Shown here one piece after another: positions 15,001-20,800 of a stretch of DNA of 64,000 bases. A program made the translations under genes and the position numbers. The notes under the pieces were generated by a model. The model saw nothing but the letters and a program-made list of their open reading frames with translations. It searched no databases and was not told where the DNA came from. Location: positions 21,809 through 85,808 of the forward strand of contig CAJQJX010000066.1 in assembly GCA_905478795.1 (NCBI GenBank). Reading direction: 5' to 3'. This DNA comes from an uncultured Flavobacteriales bacterium. Lineage in GTDB: Bacteria; Bacteroidota; Bacteroidia; Flavobacteriales_D; Sanyastnellaceae. Position 1 is the stretch's first letter. The number at the start of each line of letters is the position of its first letter.

Positions 15001-17731
15001 GTGCCATGACCTACAGGGCATCAACTTCAACACCGATGGCAACCAGAACTACAATGCTGCTGGTTCTCTCGGTTGGGCAATGTTCAATGGAGTCCCCACC
15101 GAAATCTTCGGAGATGGAACCGTTGCGACGGACGACCTGGATTACGCCAATGCCTTCCATAGCTCCGAGCAGGATTGTATCGATGCATGTGTAGATGCTC
15201 CTCCAAGTGGAGCACCTATCGGGTATGATCGATTCTTCACCGGTAAGCTGGATGAATTAAGGGTATGGAACACCGCCTTGACCAAGGAGACCATTGTGAA
15301 GCAGATGCGTGACGGTGTTTATGGCTATGAAAATCTCGTGCTGCACATGCCGTTCGAGACCGCCATCGTGGCCGACACCATCGCAGTGCATCCGTATGAT
15401 GCATATGTCTACGCTCCATTTGATGGATTTGACTACTTCAATGATGCAGGTTCCATGCTGATCACCCACGGTTACAATGCGGTGGAGTTGGGCAACATTG
15501 GAAATGGTGGTCTTACTTCCATCATCACAGGCATTCAAGAGGACGACGCTCCTCTGATGCAGTCCGAAGCACAAACCGCTTTGAGTCAAGTGGGAGACGT
15601 CATCGATGTAACGTGGAATTCACTCAAAGATGAGTGCATCATTGAGCTCAACGAACAGGCCTTGTACAAGTACGAGGACCAGCTTGTCACATTCATGATT
15701 CCTCGGACACAGCTTCGCGATGACGCGGGCAATGCGACTGAAAGTGACCTGGTGTTTGAAATGTTGATTGACCGGAACCCACTGAAGTGGACCGAGACAG
15801 AAGCAATGGTGGAGCAAGAGTTCGATATGGACGTGGTCACCTATACCACGAGCATCATGAACATCGGCAACACCTCGAAGTACTTCGAGATCGGTGGTCT
15901 TCCGTCATGGATCGAGGTTTCCCCTGCAAGCGGCAACATTCCAGCCAACAGCACGATGGAAATCACCTTCTCTGCGCCAGAATCGCTGCCCATTGGATAC
16001 TTTGAATTTGATGCGCGACTCAAAGGTGGCCTGCCTTGCGGCAACGCCGCGGCCGGAGGCTTCTGCTATGCAGAGCGCTTCACCCTTGGTGTGGACATTT
16101 TCGCAACGCCTCCAGAGTTGGAAGTCGATGTAGCGGAGTATGAGTATATCATGCCACTCGTGACCAAAGTCTACATTAACAATGCAGCCAGCACGGACGA
16201 GGACGATATCGTCATGGCTTACATCGATGGCGAGCTTCGTGGTTATGCCAATCTCGACCTCCCTGTAGCAGGTCAGAATCTGGCCTTCCTCTCCGTCTTC
16301 TATGACACAGAGGATGTAGGCAAGGATATCGAGTTCAACGTTTGGGACGCCTCTAAAGGCATGACCCGAGCGCAAGTCTCGACACATTGGCCAACCCTGG
16401 AACAGCAAGTCGAAGTGACACCAAACGAGAACGGCATCGGCAACCTCTTTGAGCCACTGTTGCTCAAAGCTTCGAGCCGCGTCGCCATCAATACCAAATT
16501 GGTGCCCGGTTGGAACTGGATCAGTGTAAACGTTGTGGACACCCCGGCTACGTTCTCCTTGGAGAAAGTCTTCGAGCATGTTCCTCATGAGGACATCCTG
16601 CAGGTGAAGTCACACCTCACACCGTACAAGTTGCCCAGCGAGAGCGACCATGGTTGGACACAGTACGCCAGTGACGAGAATGATGTGCACATGCGCTATA
16701 TGGTAGAAATGAAGTCAGATGACCCTGATGCTTCTTGGACCATGAACAACATTGGATTCGCACCGAACCCCACTGAAGAGGAGTTCATGAAGCCATTGGT
16801 CTATGGTTGGAACGAAATCGGGTACATCCCGCAGCAATCCTTCAACGTTGACCTGGCCCTGCGCAGCGTGTCTGATGCAGATTCCATCTTGAGCTTCAAT
16901 GACCTCATTCAAAGCAGGCATGACGGATTTGCGATGTATGCAGGCAATGGCAACTGGATCGGTTCCTTGAACACCATGCGACCTGGCCAAGGTTACCGCA
17001 TGCGCTTGGGGTTGACCAATGCTGAGCATGTTGGACAGCCTGCCGGCACACTTGAATGGCCTGTGTCCTTGGGCATGGAATACCTCGTGCGTTCTGATGA
17101 AGAGGAGAAAACATGGCCGATGGATGTATTGGAATGGGAGTCCTCCATGCTCGCGGTCATTCGACTCGAGATTCCAGCCAGCCAACCGCAATCGCTGATT
17201 GATGCCTTGGGCGCCTTCGTAGACGGACCAGAAGGGCCCATCTGCATCGGACAAGCACGCCCGATGGACACCGATGAAGGGTTGTTGTACTTCCTAACAT
17301 CGTTTGGAGAAACGAATGCCGATTTGTTTGCGGGTGACATTCACTTCCGTTGGATGTCTGGCTTGACCGAATTGGAGTTCACGGCCGACGAGACAGTAAA
17401 CTTCGAAGCGGACCGCTTGCACGGCGATCTCGAAGCACCCATGATTCTGCACTTCAGAGAATCACTGGCAATGCCTGAGACCAGCGTCGACGAACATCTC
17501 GTTGCCTTCCCGAATCCATTCCGCAACGAACTCTCCATTCACTGGCATGGTGATGAAGAAGTCCTTGAACTCAGAGTGGAAGATGCCAGCGGAAAGACCA
17601 TTGATGTACTGGATTGCAAGGGCATTGCAGAAGGACCTTGCCGCTGGGTGACCAACAACCTCGCTTCTGGGGTCTATTTCATTCATGCGATTACCAAGAC
17701 CGGACACCACGCTGTTCGGGTTATAAAGTAA
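2..17731 (+). CDS. Giant multidomain T9SS-secreted adhesin-like protein (5' truncated by window edge)
   Basis: The frame is open from base 2, so the N-terminus and signal peptide lie upstream; a TTG at 56 is only an internal codon. More than 5,900 residues are visible. Counting from base 56, I see four C-type-lectin-like stretches (about residues 145-190, 422-528, 952-1067 and 1160-1267, each with an A..A...GG.L pattern and WTGL/HIGL/WIGL cores). There is a fibronectin-III-like segment (about 1780-1865), LamG/concanavalin-like jelly rolls (about 2340-2560, 4660-4780 and 4840-5100), two CNA-B/carboxypeptidase-regulatory-like segments (about 2930-3090), and a BACON/ASPM-like Ig domain (about 5240-5325). 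Two GCTDP-type Cys motifs lie near nt 6425-6600. The C-terminus is a type A T9SS sorting domain (FPNPF, then SGVYF, ending RVIK), so export through the outer membrane and surface attachment are expected. The ligand is unknown. The role as adhesin is inference from the lectin and LamG content. Confidence 0.85.
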   Translation, partial: KASNGWVPFRNTGDTDVALEWAASSGFPDGLEKEGLYDYRYSNYAQLMTNRHVPIITGAGRGKSTIADADLKMVPVTQSGKLWLNKTNTTYGSGGTRVQYLGSYSQDPSALYEQQSNNSIDFDGDGFPVGRDNNDMIFWESASNADLNGEMRGWDIQDVSSYYYWIKDNGNRNRGEAHNRALALGGDLASFNAKGYSQGAIEGYLMRRATVETLRPYTVRLRYLAGRSSYSCGAFGWGTCYRNIYRYRNVTKYQSISPFVNTWSGLLKNENHHYINEAALKANGNWWSFVWRLIFNWHGWTSSQLPVAGYADGTKVFGSDGALTQPNYTGRWARAQPDASGSAIQYWRSGSNFTWDDASNSTKNDAFAFEAYNYGGLGSAYAILEQEVPDNQGLAAAHGKFMAADTNRAMGAILELPFERVPELANWTPIGEGTNSWFYQSNQKLTFEAAQLAAEKVGGALMTLNENGATDALKRWSGNGWIGLYQDTTDQGFDEPFGGWKFADGSPSTGVPWANNAPNNGVQDTNGNGFIDGNETSLVEENHAEIASVLEEVGSVRDVSKYNNLSALVSIPKERAPRVQLAYSANAISENGANYLEQAYQLEAEGQLIIGSEVPSGTSDVNTGIEHVKAVVSTPESNDQLELWLEFDPDGDEEPSDVTSEWMQLLAPGNMLPAGESQLTFKKGGSGELQFDRDLSDGFDGVNARSYWRLWAFDSESGHRWQLKRFEIFFNAPKIIEVEAAADVIVGTSNGVSDGVTLREIGVSVKNIYTGEILSLHPNSTFNLYVPGQSDAIEFTQGGLSELTQSLNGATLNGKWECTLLQALDVTTAQPILVEDPATGNMVDGVGMNQFTMEFLIPPGLVTGPQPYLTESGDLQFVADRIRLGGGVDLPPTISEQDDVDDINLTTISIDSDYEEGVNEENIFTQHSHDNVVALLPQNPLIEAGIEDDILVEVGNVDVHFEFQIRDENTLYYVSTETMSYDLAQRAAAMAGGHLVVPSNDDEESFIKLQGVHGWTGLIDADTNQVWVPITGEYIDPSWDLMSHFSVPPLHSEDLTTADHQHATMTADGLSGQGIDAVAHATLEIGKAGTPALTWAPITPDNLFFDIYDPANDKHYVGARIGDAEVLEGQDHIGSQGRIWRASESGDLLSFTNGDEDGESEVSDPSIDGFTLIAATDSSNYFSGSDANLTYLQAQEVCASQGGRLATLETPAENDLIKGQAQGHIGLWKDNNGIWMWATGATPSYTDWSPTDIENPNTDVAVVMTSAGWDRKSNISVSRAICEMEALGDLTVNGDAYMVPTSSNTFPLYYESNSSFVLPTIVLLDSAGYESMDGPSHFGEEDWILASQTRRRTPAWEVPVLLVPDPLTLEELYDNEHGIYTAQGSTDGVLGDIQQRFGTYNLGNIQLSNLWNTETEAINGTPLTLVDASVHPDSVGGAENLLSGYNAGEFYLTPPPANHGLYREGSDVKVFNANTLKTKIELSPSGDFNDHEIHASFPITAPKFNSETLSDLSYGGADAINNGLPYWGVPNGVPAYAEMYVRVRNELTGVFFDTTMTSDQNPLLLKNCPHLMNDSIHMTFKVSEMNNSDGQLKFTGGDPVVISASVLWMTEGRRTMLWTDRDLVNNTLTMCTDIAPDFVMQSDPQEEQYLTEVDRTITDADGTVVNYLADDSVGVSQVTLVWNHSAASYSSGGSMYLQRRNYEDYGGTQLGWQYATGDVSKPWSFNQEEAKPFYNVDADFNGNLDPIFYTDSTLFHNLWSCETAEYRVKQDMCGDIFYTPSIQVSIQGSVSDPWKYIDEITDGVVVSEGRYWNKIQIDWSSALDSEGMIDQFRLFRRLYTPADVDNDAWEQIFASEDINTWIDWDVAAGTLYEYRVGAVITCGTGNSVQQYYNPTPYPIGFRSNYGGVQGRVTFENGAPEDSVYVVVEPQGLNLARNSIILEEGEYAKLDINRYEQREGGAMGHWPDIHSDSFHPTLSFVDSTGVRVSEGVSVSQWIKVPQTTLLGAPGTGVGAAHEAPLFTLNYIDPFANLEKESLSIWARKINGDSTKYRLSARQSGVFTDLGAIELDYNKFQHVTFTMANVETGREVPGMRIYVRAHSDDPAIVDQPVDFYDFRGPDDIIQMIRENWSAWLWNAATGTSGFCSDPNAVNFAGDELGGTMRYCDYELPSGCTDPQGQNYLEYALFEPGGGEDACNYSYYGTGEDISLHWFSDNDANPYEYPVIVRLEDDNSETIVKSFWSSLNRYQDSLQVLGETYPYTSVVMNVKLPNGDYRLRVLDSRIESDGDFPHAEATSFAGNFALYNSVGVNYVTCSQYLSNEATNGSYDLSVVTHSALASGVGQIDNFLLVDCAECFSVNFRNNADIELPLTDEGMNAVQGGSTYEFWWRTADVIDGDTYRFGDIFKLKGDDASGDITLSIIEDTQDPSNMGNAKFQLTGPAGTMRRIPEQPTFNEYAIIPGQWYHVILAVGQPTGDGQPNAYFNMRSTDQNLADNEPWNNPRYYKFDNQDDQGNPLGNEAAFVIPPINAFADYNAESLVLGGSDILIHRVSIWEGLLTNNEGQALFAGDVLRNQTFNATTMPNLNGVWQLPEADNGPVPMSRLRSVLVPDNAGRFADQMLDKQLQPQGTNFEANAITQAYFVGTEVADGSGALTIDGISGANNLPSINRKSIRRAPYGQCNPGCSRVFDACNFNPFANQFIDCELSCTGAGLTTQRMASEQITYDEIRTWGNADYYSYAEGSRITPGSPLFGQDYRSWEAAKFWMQKYPSNYTDGLLLMYDADEGLGNALYDRAKYTTDVESWLGHNAVLYHQDFGFSGTDTNWYQVPDASRNYFANGPLRDIPQSLGNWEYTNGNDGGAYAINNVKYVGSGDFFDIKPSKSTSGFEHIFEPAQRTTIIGDVLLFSEDQDFVDKSAFEVEVDVVYQDIQPGFGDYSGDGALIPSNCPVAGVQFEVDGSIMNDESNQPVETDQQGRAKLTLSRGYHEVKPVLTHIVEGSTDDDHVFDVPETGKTVFVAGPTGRDANGNADPEYRFIDRTVRRAIGRVVGGDKMAAVAWDQSQNNLGLTSFQLTPISQVAEGVATYFQNDKCPAVQITTDTLTGQYEAFLLPSRYRISIGPDSASDKAHLFNPIGGFQDLSVSGWQLETPPHSVLGKPWVAAFSNHVMAYASGEYNPIKADYTIWDMTDRSIWNQTETYPLYPDVSNTDAYPTDNPNSSLDDVYERIDLIYNAPVELSVKQLTRNGNNECDPDSDPISDPRLGNLFLGEVTLHGADRDNYYACPLDAFLNAYSQAVKDPEDFNDTLIAPFPAGLPLVRTYNKYCLELRAGQRFDVDLSADGGTYLYQDTANVKGSNYDFVINNTLALPPNNLSTITLNEDSIHYDFTVKEPVENYGGGLVEAPTGNMNISLTYGGYVIDTWEPFAHLIPSTIAVEDIPSAYVVPSTGEVAFRHDRFDAIILGEYNASQPVPVSTDPILDFILRDPPGGGSSCSIAQGSTMSFERSIETSSANELSKERNMNATLSYETGGGLITAPMGIGIKVDGTNSASAGLELEQQETYEKTETGAISVSEEISFNQEIATSAEPLDYGGGMNQDLFFGQVRNTAISTHRIFDAQPVSTAMDEASANQLIVDLDQNAEGVVGTQMVIQDWDGNGEIDQIPMLKLTNQGGSPTGEIIPFILNWRGAVKTSVLPASNFMKTELTISTVDIPLLEFARDAYFQNHPELYKWPDGEHSNVDVSWSYPDGMTLANNDDHRWEMFHQDWMDSMKTHHLSTFPTQASTITRGYDVGSAMLADDYIDFSEFVTNETEARAIEDAISGNDKIGPGYQFLGTDVGLDSVRYYNNQISAWSRMLAENEFEKINARRFIFDNLSQFDDVSELSNWAEDLESSGMTANNYSLDDFSYTSEELGEIDVSMNGNNSIWEESDFEPYFLNFSGGGAEFTQSIEKTNAKEQSRSIELSSSKGGSLGPVANYNDATGASIKYGDVGTQTESRSQTQGQETSISYSYTLSDPDEGDFFLVAVIPGRGLNGPIFLNLGAATSCAYAPEDAADYAEWYPALIPSKYHVTPGRIACDAQAKKLTEPAWQRSIDPSGLSLNPSTGQVWHGMNSANGWANQGTLGGEAVGAGMLAPMVGAVVASGAIGGAMGNFAGIGLAAAAAAGIGIIYGADMAATAIWRSNIEQSLGESFADDGYDASSLVSIQAATQEKDIYIAPGMCADIFDANKKFVVQPATVQLEKPALTISYAEPGGQTISDAESMTATAFMDETIGMTLHLRNMAPNPFASSANFHVFSDGTSNTLGASVNIGGSSSSVSNLEIYPNWSPEAPLGGAYDVPVMFTHSGVDNPDFQTGSVTLVMQSLCDDNITDELEVNLNFEPACSDVTLEQPLENWTANLERVVNGGVENASEVDIVVDIAQNHFTNWKLQENALDPTTGVGPVVVEYRLGNGSNWAPVSNSLAFNTDSVVMLNEDGTINDVNFDWAPLIAEPLCNPLTEADETSCLGYEGQVLLRARSVCEDPFALPKVSEVVTGYVDYVRPQLFGSVLPSNGFYQPGDELHLRWSESMETSNPQFTLNPDSIKMRATQNSDYTKNSSGIKFTGDEHITVVQGPHLDTYYADEDMIGFPGWSVSWKQWGGGLYGVQDTATGTIGATSTNPEDLIVLPTQVSVIVPPSQADGVVFTQGDQSGYSLRGEFTDIDHFKLTSTVANVGESSYTVQISGAGAQWNGLWNQLELVFEPTATEGTYNWRLSVNGAPAGQNGVIANIRLEPTRITLGNGWENGSATGEPLSMPMQDFRLWNSQRETYASETPAFQITGKEIGLQLWLPMDELSGAPQDRARMRDIIMEANWYSPQASHALDFASNTNGSLIPSLSGVNWTPDGTRNTTLEFWVKPGGLNEGIMSINGTADPDIDLRRVGWSGFIDEVGRLGFANGTDTMRTQEPLSDAWHHVALVRRYNGTALLYLDGEEVAGDPAYDHGKLIPVVLHLGARNQLPSGIGECHDLQGINFNTDGNQNYNAAGSLGWAMFNGVPTEIFGDGTVATDDLDYANAFHSSEQDCIDACVDAPPSGAPIGYDRFFTGKLDELRVWNTALTKETIVKQMRDGVYGYENLVLHMPFETAIVADTIAVHPYDAYVYAPFDGFDYFNDAGSMLITHGYNAVELGNIGNGGLTSIITGIQEDDAPLMQSEAQTALSQVGDVIDVTWNSLKDECIIELNEQALYKYEDQLVTFMIPRTQLRDDAGNATESDLVFEMLIDRNPLKWTETEAMVEQEFDMDVVTYTTSIMNIGNTSKYFEIGGLPSWIEVSPASGNIPANSTMEITFSAPESLPIGYFEFDARLKGGLPCGNAAAGGFCYAERFTLGVDIFATPPELEVDVAEYEYIMPLVTKVYINNAASTDEDDIVMAYIDGELRGYANLDLPVAGQNLAFLSVFYDTEDVGKDIEFNVWDASKGMTRAQVSTHWPTLEQQVEVTPNENGIGNLFEPLLLKASSRVAINTKLVPGWNWISVNVVDTPATFSLEKVFEHVPHEDILQVKSHLTPYKLPSESDHGWTQYASDENDVHMRYMVEMKSDDPDASWTMNNIGFAPNPTEEEFMKPLVYGWNEIGYIPQQSFNVDLALRSVSDADSILSFNDLIQSRHDGFAMYAGNGNWIGSLNTMRPGQGYRMRLGLTNAEHVGQPAGTLEWPVSLGMEYLVRSDEEEKTWPMDVLEWESSMLAVIRLEIPASQPQSLIDALGAFVDGPEGPICIGQARPMDTDEGLLYFLTSFGETNADLFAGDIHFRWMSGLTELEFTADETVNFEADRLHGDLEAPMILHFRESLAMPETSVDEHLVAFPNPFRNELSIHWHGDEEVLELRVEDASGKTIDVLDCKGIAEGPCRWVTNNLASGVYFIHAITKTGHHAVRVIK
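10459..12067 (+). other. Duplicated Ser/Thr/Glu-rich amphipathic strand region inside the giant protein
   Basis: Two segments (nt about 10459-10745 and 11813-12067) share a layout: an F..SIE.(S/T).A.E.S strand, a GG.L..P turn, then an .IK.G strand followed by a long alternating Ser/Thr/Glu/Gln run ending in E.(S)IS or SVSEE. Such paired, polar-apolar alternating strands resemble the insertion hairpins of beta-pore-forming proteins. That comparison is pattern-based only and the true fold is unknown. Confidence 0.35.
12370..12540 (+). other. Gly/Ala-rich hydrophobic segment inside the giant protein
   Basis: About 55 residues of almost uninterrupted Gly, Ala, Val, Ile and Met (about residues 4105-4160 counted from base 56), including GLAAAAAAGIGIIYGAD. 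It is long enough for two membrane-spanning helices, which is unexpected in the middle of an exported surface protein. It follows directly on the duplicated amphipathic strand region. Confidence 0.6.
17486..17728 (+). other. Type A T9SS C-terminal sorting domain
   Basis: About 80 residues begin with a Leu-Val-Ala-Phe-Pro-Asn-Pro-Phe strand, continue through VEDASGKTI and LASGVYFI and end with AVRVIK at the stop codon. This is the usual layout of the Por secretion/T9SS type A domain, which directs cargo through the outer membrane and is then cleaved. It is the only such domain in the window. Confidence 0.9.
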
Positions 17732-17736
17732 CCGGA

Positions 17737-17764
17737 AAGCCCCCTGCCAATGGGCAGGGGGCTT
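17737..17764 (+). terminator. Strong intrinsic terminator after the giant gene
   Basis: A perfect 12-bp stem, AAGCCCCCTGCC pairing with GGCAGGGGGCTT around an AATG loop, starts 5 nt after the TAA stop. No long T tract follows, but the stem is very stable. It isolates the giant gene from the next one. Confidence 0.85.
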
Positions 17765-17801
17765 CCCTACCCCTATCACACCATTGACCAAAAACCACAC
17801 G

Positions 17802-20800
17802 ATGCCTTCAGGTCCCCATATGCTCTGGACTCAAACTTTCAGCTTGCTGATAGCCTGCTTGGTCTTGCCCATAGGGCTTGTGGTCGCACAATGCCCCAAC
17901 CCTGCCTCGTTGGATCAATACGCTGCACCATGTGGCTCCGGATTGAACAACGGACAGAGTTTCACTGCAGAAACTACAGGGTTCTTGGATACGGTGGTGA
18001 TCGCACGGTGCAGTGGAACCGACACCCGACTCATCCTTCGCACGTATGTAGGAACAGGCAGTGATTGGAATACTGGAAACATCATTGGGGAGGCGGACCA
18101 AATCATTCCGGGGAATGGAAGTACAAGTGATTGCTTTACTTCTGGTGGAAATGGCTTCGCCAATTATGTGCCTGATACGTTTACGTTCACGAGTGTAGCT
18201 GTTCAAGCTGGCGTACAGTATATCCTGGAGCTCGCTGAAGGTGTGGCAGCCACCGTATGCGGCAACAATTACAGCGGGGGAATTGCCTTCGTTTCCACTG
18301 GAGGTAAATCTGGAGAGGATTTAGCATTCGCACTTTCAGTGTGTCCCGACACACCTGTTTTCGGTTGTATAAACCCCTCAGCATGCAACTACGACAGCTC
18401 TGCGTCAGCTGAAGACGGCTCGTGCCTGATGAATGATTGCGCAGGCCAATGCGGCGGCACGGCTTATGATGACCCGGATTGCGGCTGTGTGCCCTCAATC
18501 AACGATGCCGGAAACTGCTTTGGCTGTACGGATGCTGGAGCATGTAATTTCGACCCTTCTGCAACCGTAGATGACGGCAGCTGCTACCAAGCCATCTGCA
18601 ATGGCTCTTGCCCCTCGATCCTTGACTATTATGAGGAACCGTGTGGAACCGGATTGAATTATGGACAAAGCTTTACCGCTTCGATTACAGGGTTTCTGAA
18701 CAGCATCACCATTTCCCGATGCACAGGTCTTGACACCCGAATTCTTGTTAGGAAATACAACGGCGATGGTGCTGATTGGGACGAAGGCGAATTGATTGGA
18801 GAAGCTGATCAGATTGTACCTGGTTCGGGGTCTCCTTCGGACTGTTTCGTGAGCAGCAATGGGTTCTCTAATTATGTTGAAACCACATTCACCTTTACCA
18901 ATATGGGAATGGAACAGGGGGTTGAGTATGTGTTCCAACTCAATCAGGGTGTGGCTGCGACATCATGCAACCTCTCCTACTCTGGTGGTAGCGCTTTTGC
19001 CTATAACGGCGCAAAACCTAGCGAAGACCTGGCATTCAAGCTCTCCATTTGTCCGAACACCCTAACCTTTGGATGTACCAACCCTGACGCCTGTAATTAC
19101 GATGCCAATGCACAGGTTGAAGACGGTTCTTGCCTGCAACTGGATTGCCAGAATGTATGCGGTGGAAATGCCTACCTCGACCCCGACTGTGGTTGTCTCG
19201 ACTCTATCGATGAACAAGGGAGCTGTCTGGGTTGCATGGACCAAAATGCTTGCAACTACGACGCGACTGCAACATCAGCAGACAACAGCCTCTGTCTTTT
19301 CCCGGACTGTAATGGCGATTGCGGCGGCACGGCCATAAGTAGCCCTTGTGGATGTATTGGAGGCGCAACAGGCATTCCCACATCATCCTGCATAGGAGGT
19401 TGTCAAACCGAAGTCGAGGCAACAGACGCCACCGCGTGTTCGCCAGGCATTCTTTACGGCCAGTCCATTACACCCTTGCAAGGTGGAGGCCTAAAGCGGG
19501 TAAGACTGAAAACCTGCTGCGCATTGAATGCTCAAATTGTCATTCGTGAAGAAGCCAATTCTGACCCTTGTGCGCCGGGGGGCATTCAGCCCTGGAATTC
19601 CGGAACCATATTGGGATATAGCAATATCGTTGCCAGCTCTTGCAGTGGTTTAGGAGCCTGTGTAACAGGACTCGGATTTGACGGTTACAACTGGCAAGAT
19701 TTCAACTTCAACGACCTTCCCGTACAAGCTGGAAAGACCTACATCATTGAATTGGTCTCTGGCGTAGCCGTGGCCAATTGCGCTTCTGATTATGTCGGAG
19801 GTATGGCTTTCAATGCTACCCAAGGTCTCAACGAATACGACCTTGTCTTTTCACTCCACATCTGCGCGGAATCATTGGTTTGGGGGTGCAACGACTCCAA
19901 TGCCTGCAATTTTGACCCCGCCGCCACCAATGATGACGGAAGCTGCTTGTATCTCGATTGTAACGGCGACTGCGGGGGCACAGCCACGAACGAATCTGGA
20001 TGCGGTTGCATCGGAGGAAATACCGGAATTCGGGAGTCCCAATGTGTTAACGGCAGTCTGCAAGAGATCATCGCCAATGACGGGACAATCTGCAACGCCC
20101 AACTCTCTGGTCAAACGATCTACATAAATGAAGACGGATTCTTGCAACGTTTTGGGGTTCACGTCATGCCTGATCAAGGACAAACCCTGCGATTAACCAG
20201 AGCAGATGGGCCCAATGCAGGAGAGGTCATCTTCAATTCTTCGAGAAGCGCAGAATCCACTGCTTGCCAATCAGTGGATGCAGATTGGCGCCAACTGAAC
20301 TTTTCTGGAATAGCCCTTCAAGGAGGAAGCAACTACCAATTGGACTTCATTTCTGGAAATGGCAGCAGAACCTGTGCCACCAATTACACAGACGGAAATG
20401 GGATTGTAGCCTCAGGAGTTCCCAGCGAGCACGACCTCGCATTTAGATTGGTGTACCGCCAGCCCTCATCTGGAGAATTGCTCTGGGGATGCACAGACCC
20501 CTCCTATTGCAATTACGACCCTTCAGTCACGCATGACGATGGCTCTTGTACGGTCTTGGACTGCAATGGTGATTGCGGTGGCTCGGCATACGTAATTACC
20601 GACTGCGGTTGTGTAGAAGGCAATACCGGTATCACAGCAGCATCCTGTTACGGATGCACGGACCCTTCCAAGTGCAATTATGACGCCGATGTTTCCATTG
20701 AAGATGGTTCGTGTCAAGTCTATGACTGTAATGGTGACTGTGGAGGCACCGCTGTTCCCAATGCCCTCTGTGGATGTGTCGGTGGCAACTCTGGGATTGA

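Noticed and set aside
15905..16588. Minus-strand open frame of 227 codons inside the giant gene
   Set aside because: The plus-strand frame encodes continuous Ig-like and later domains that end in a T9SS tail; the minus frame shows no family features.
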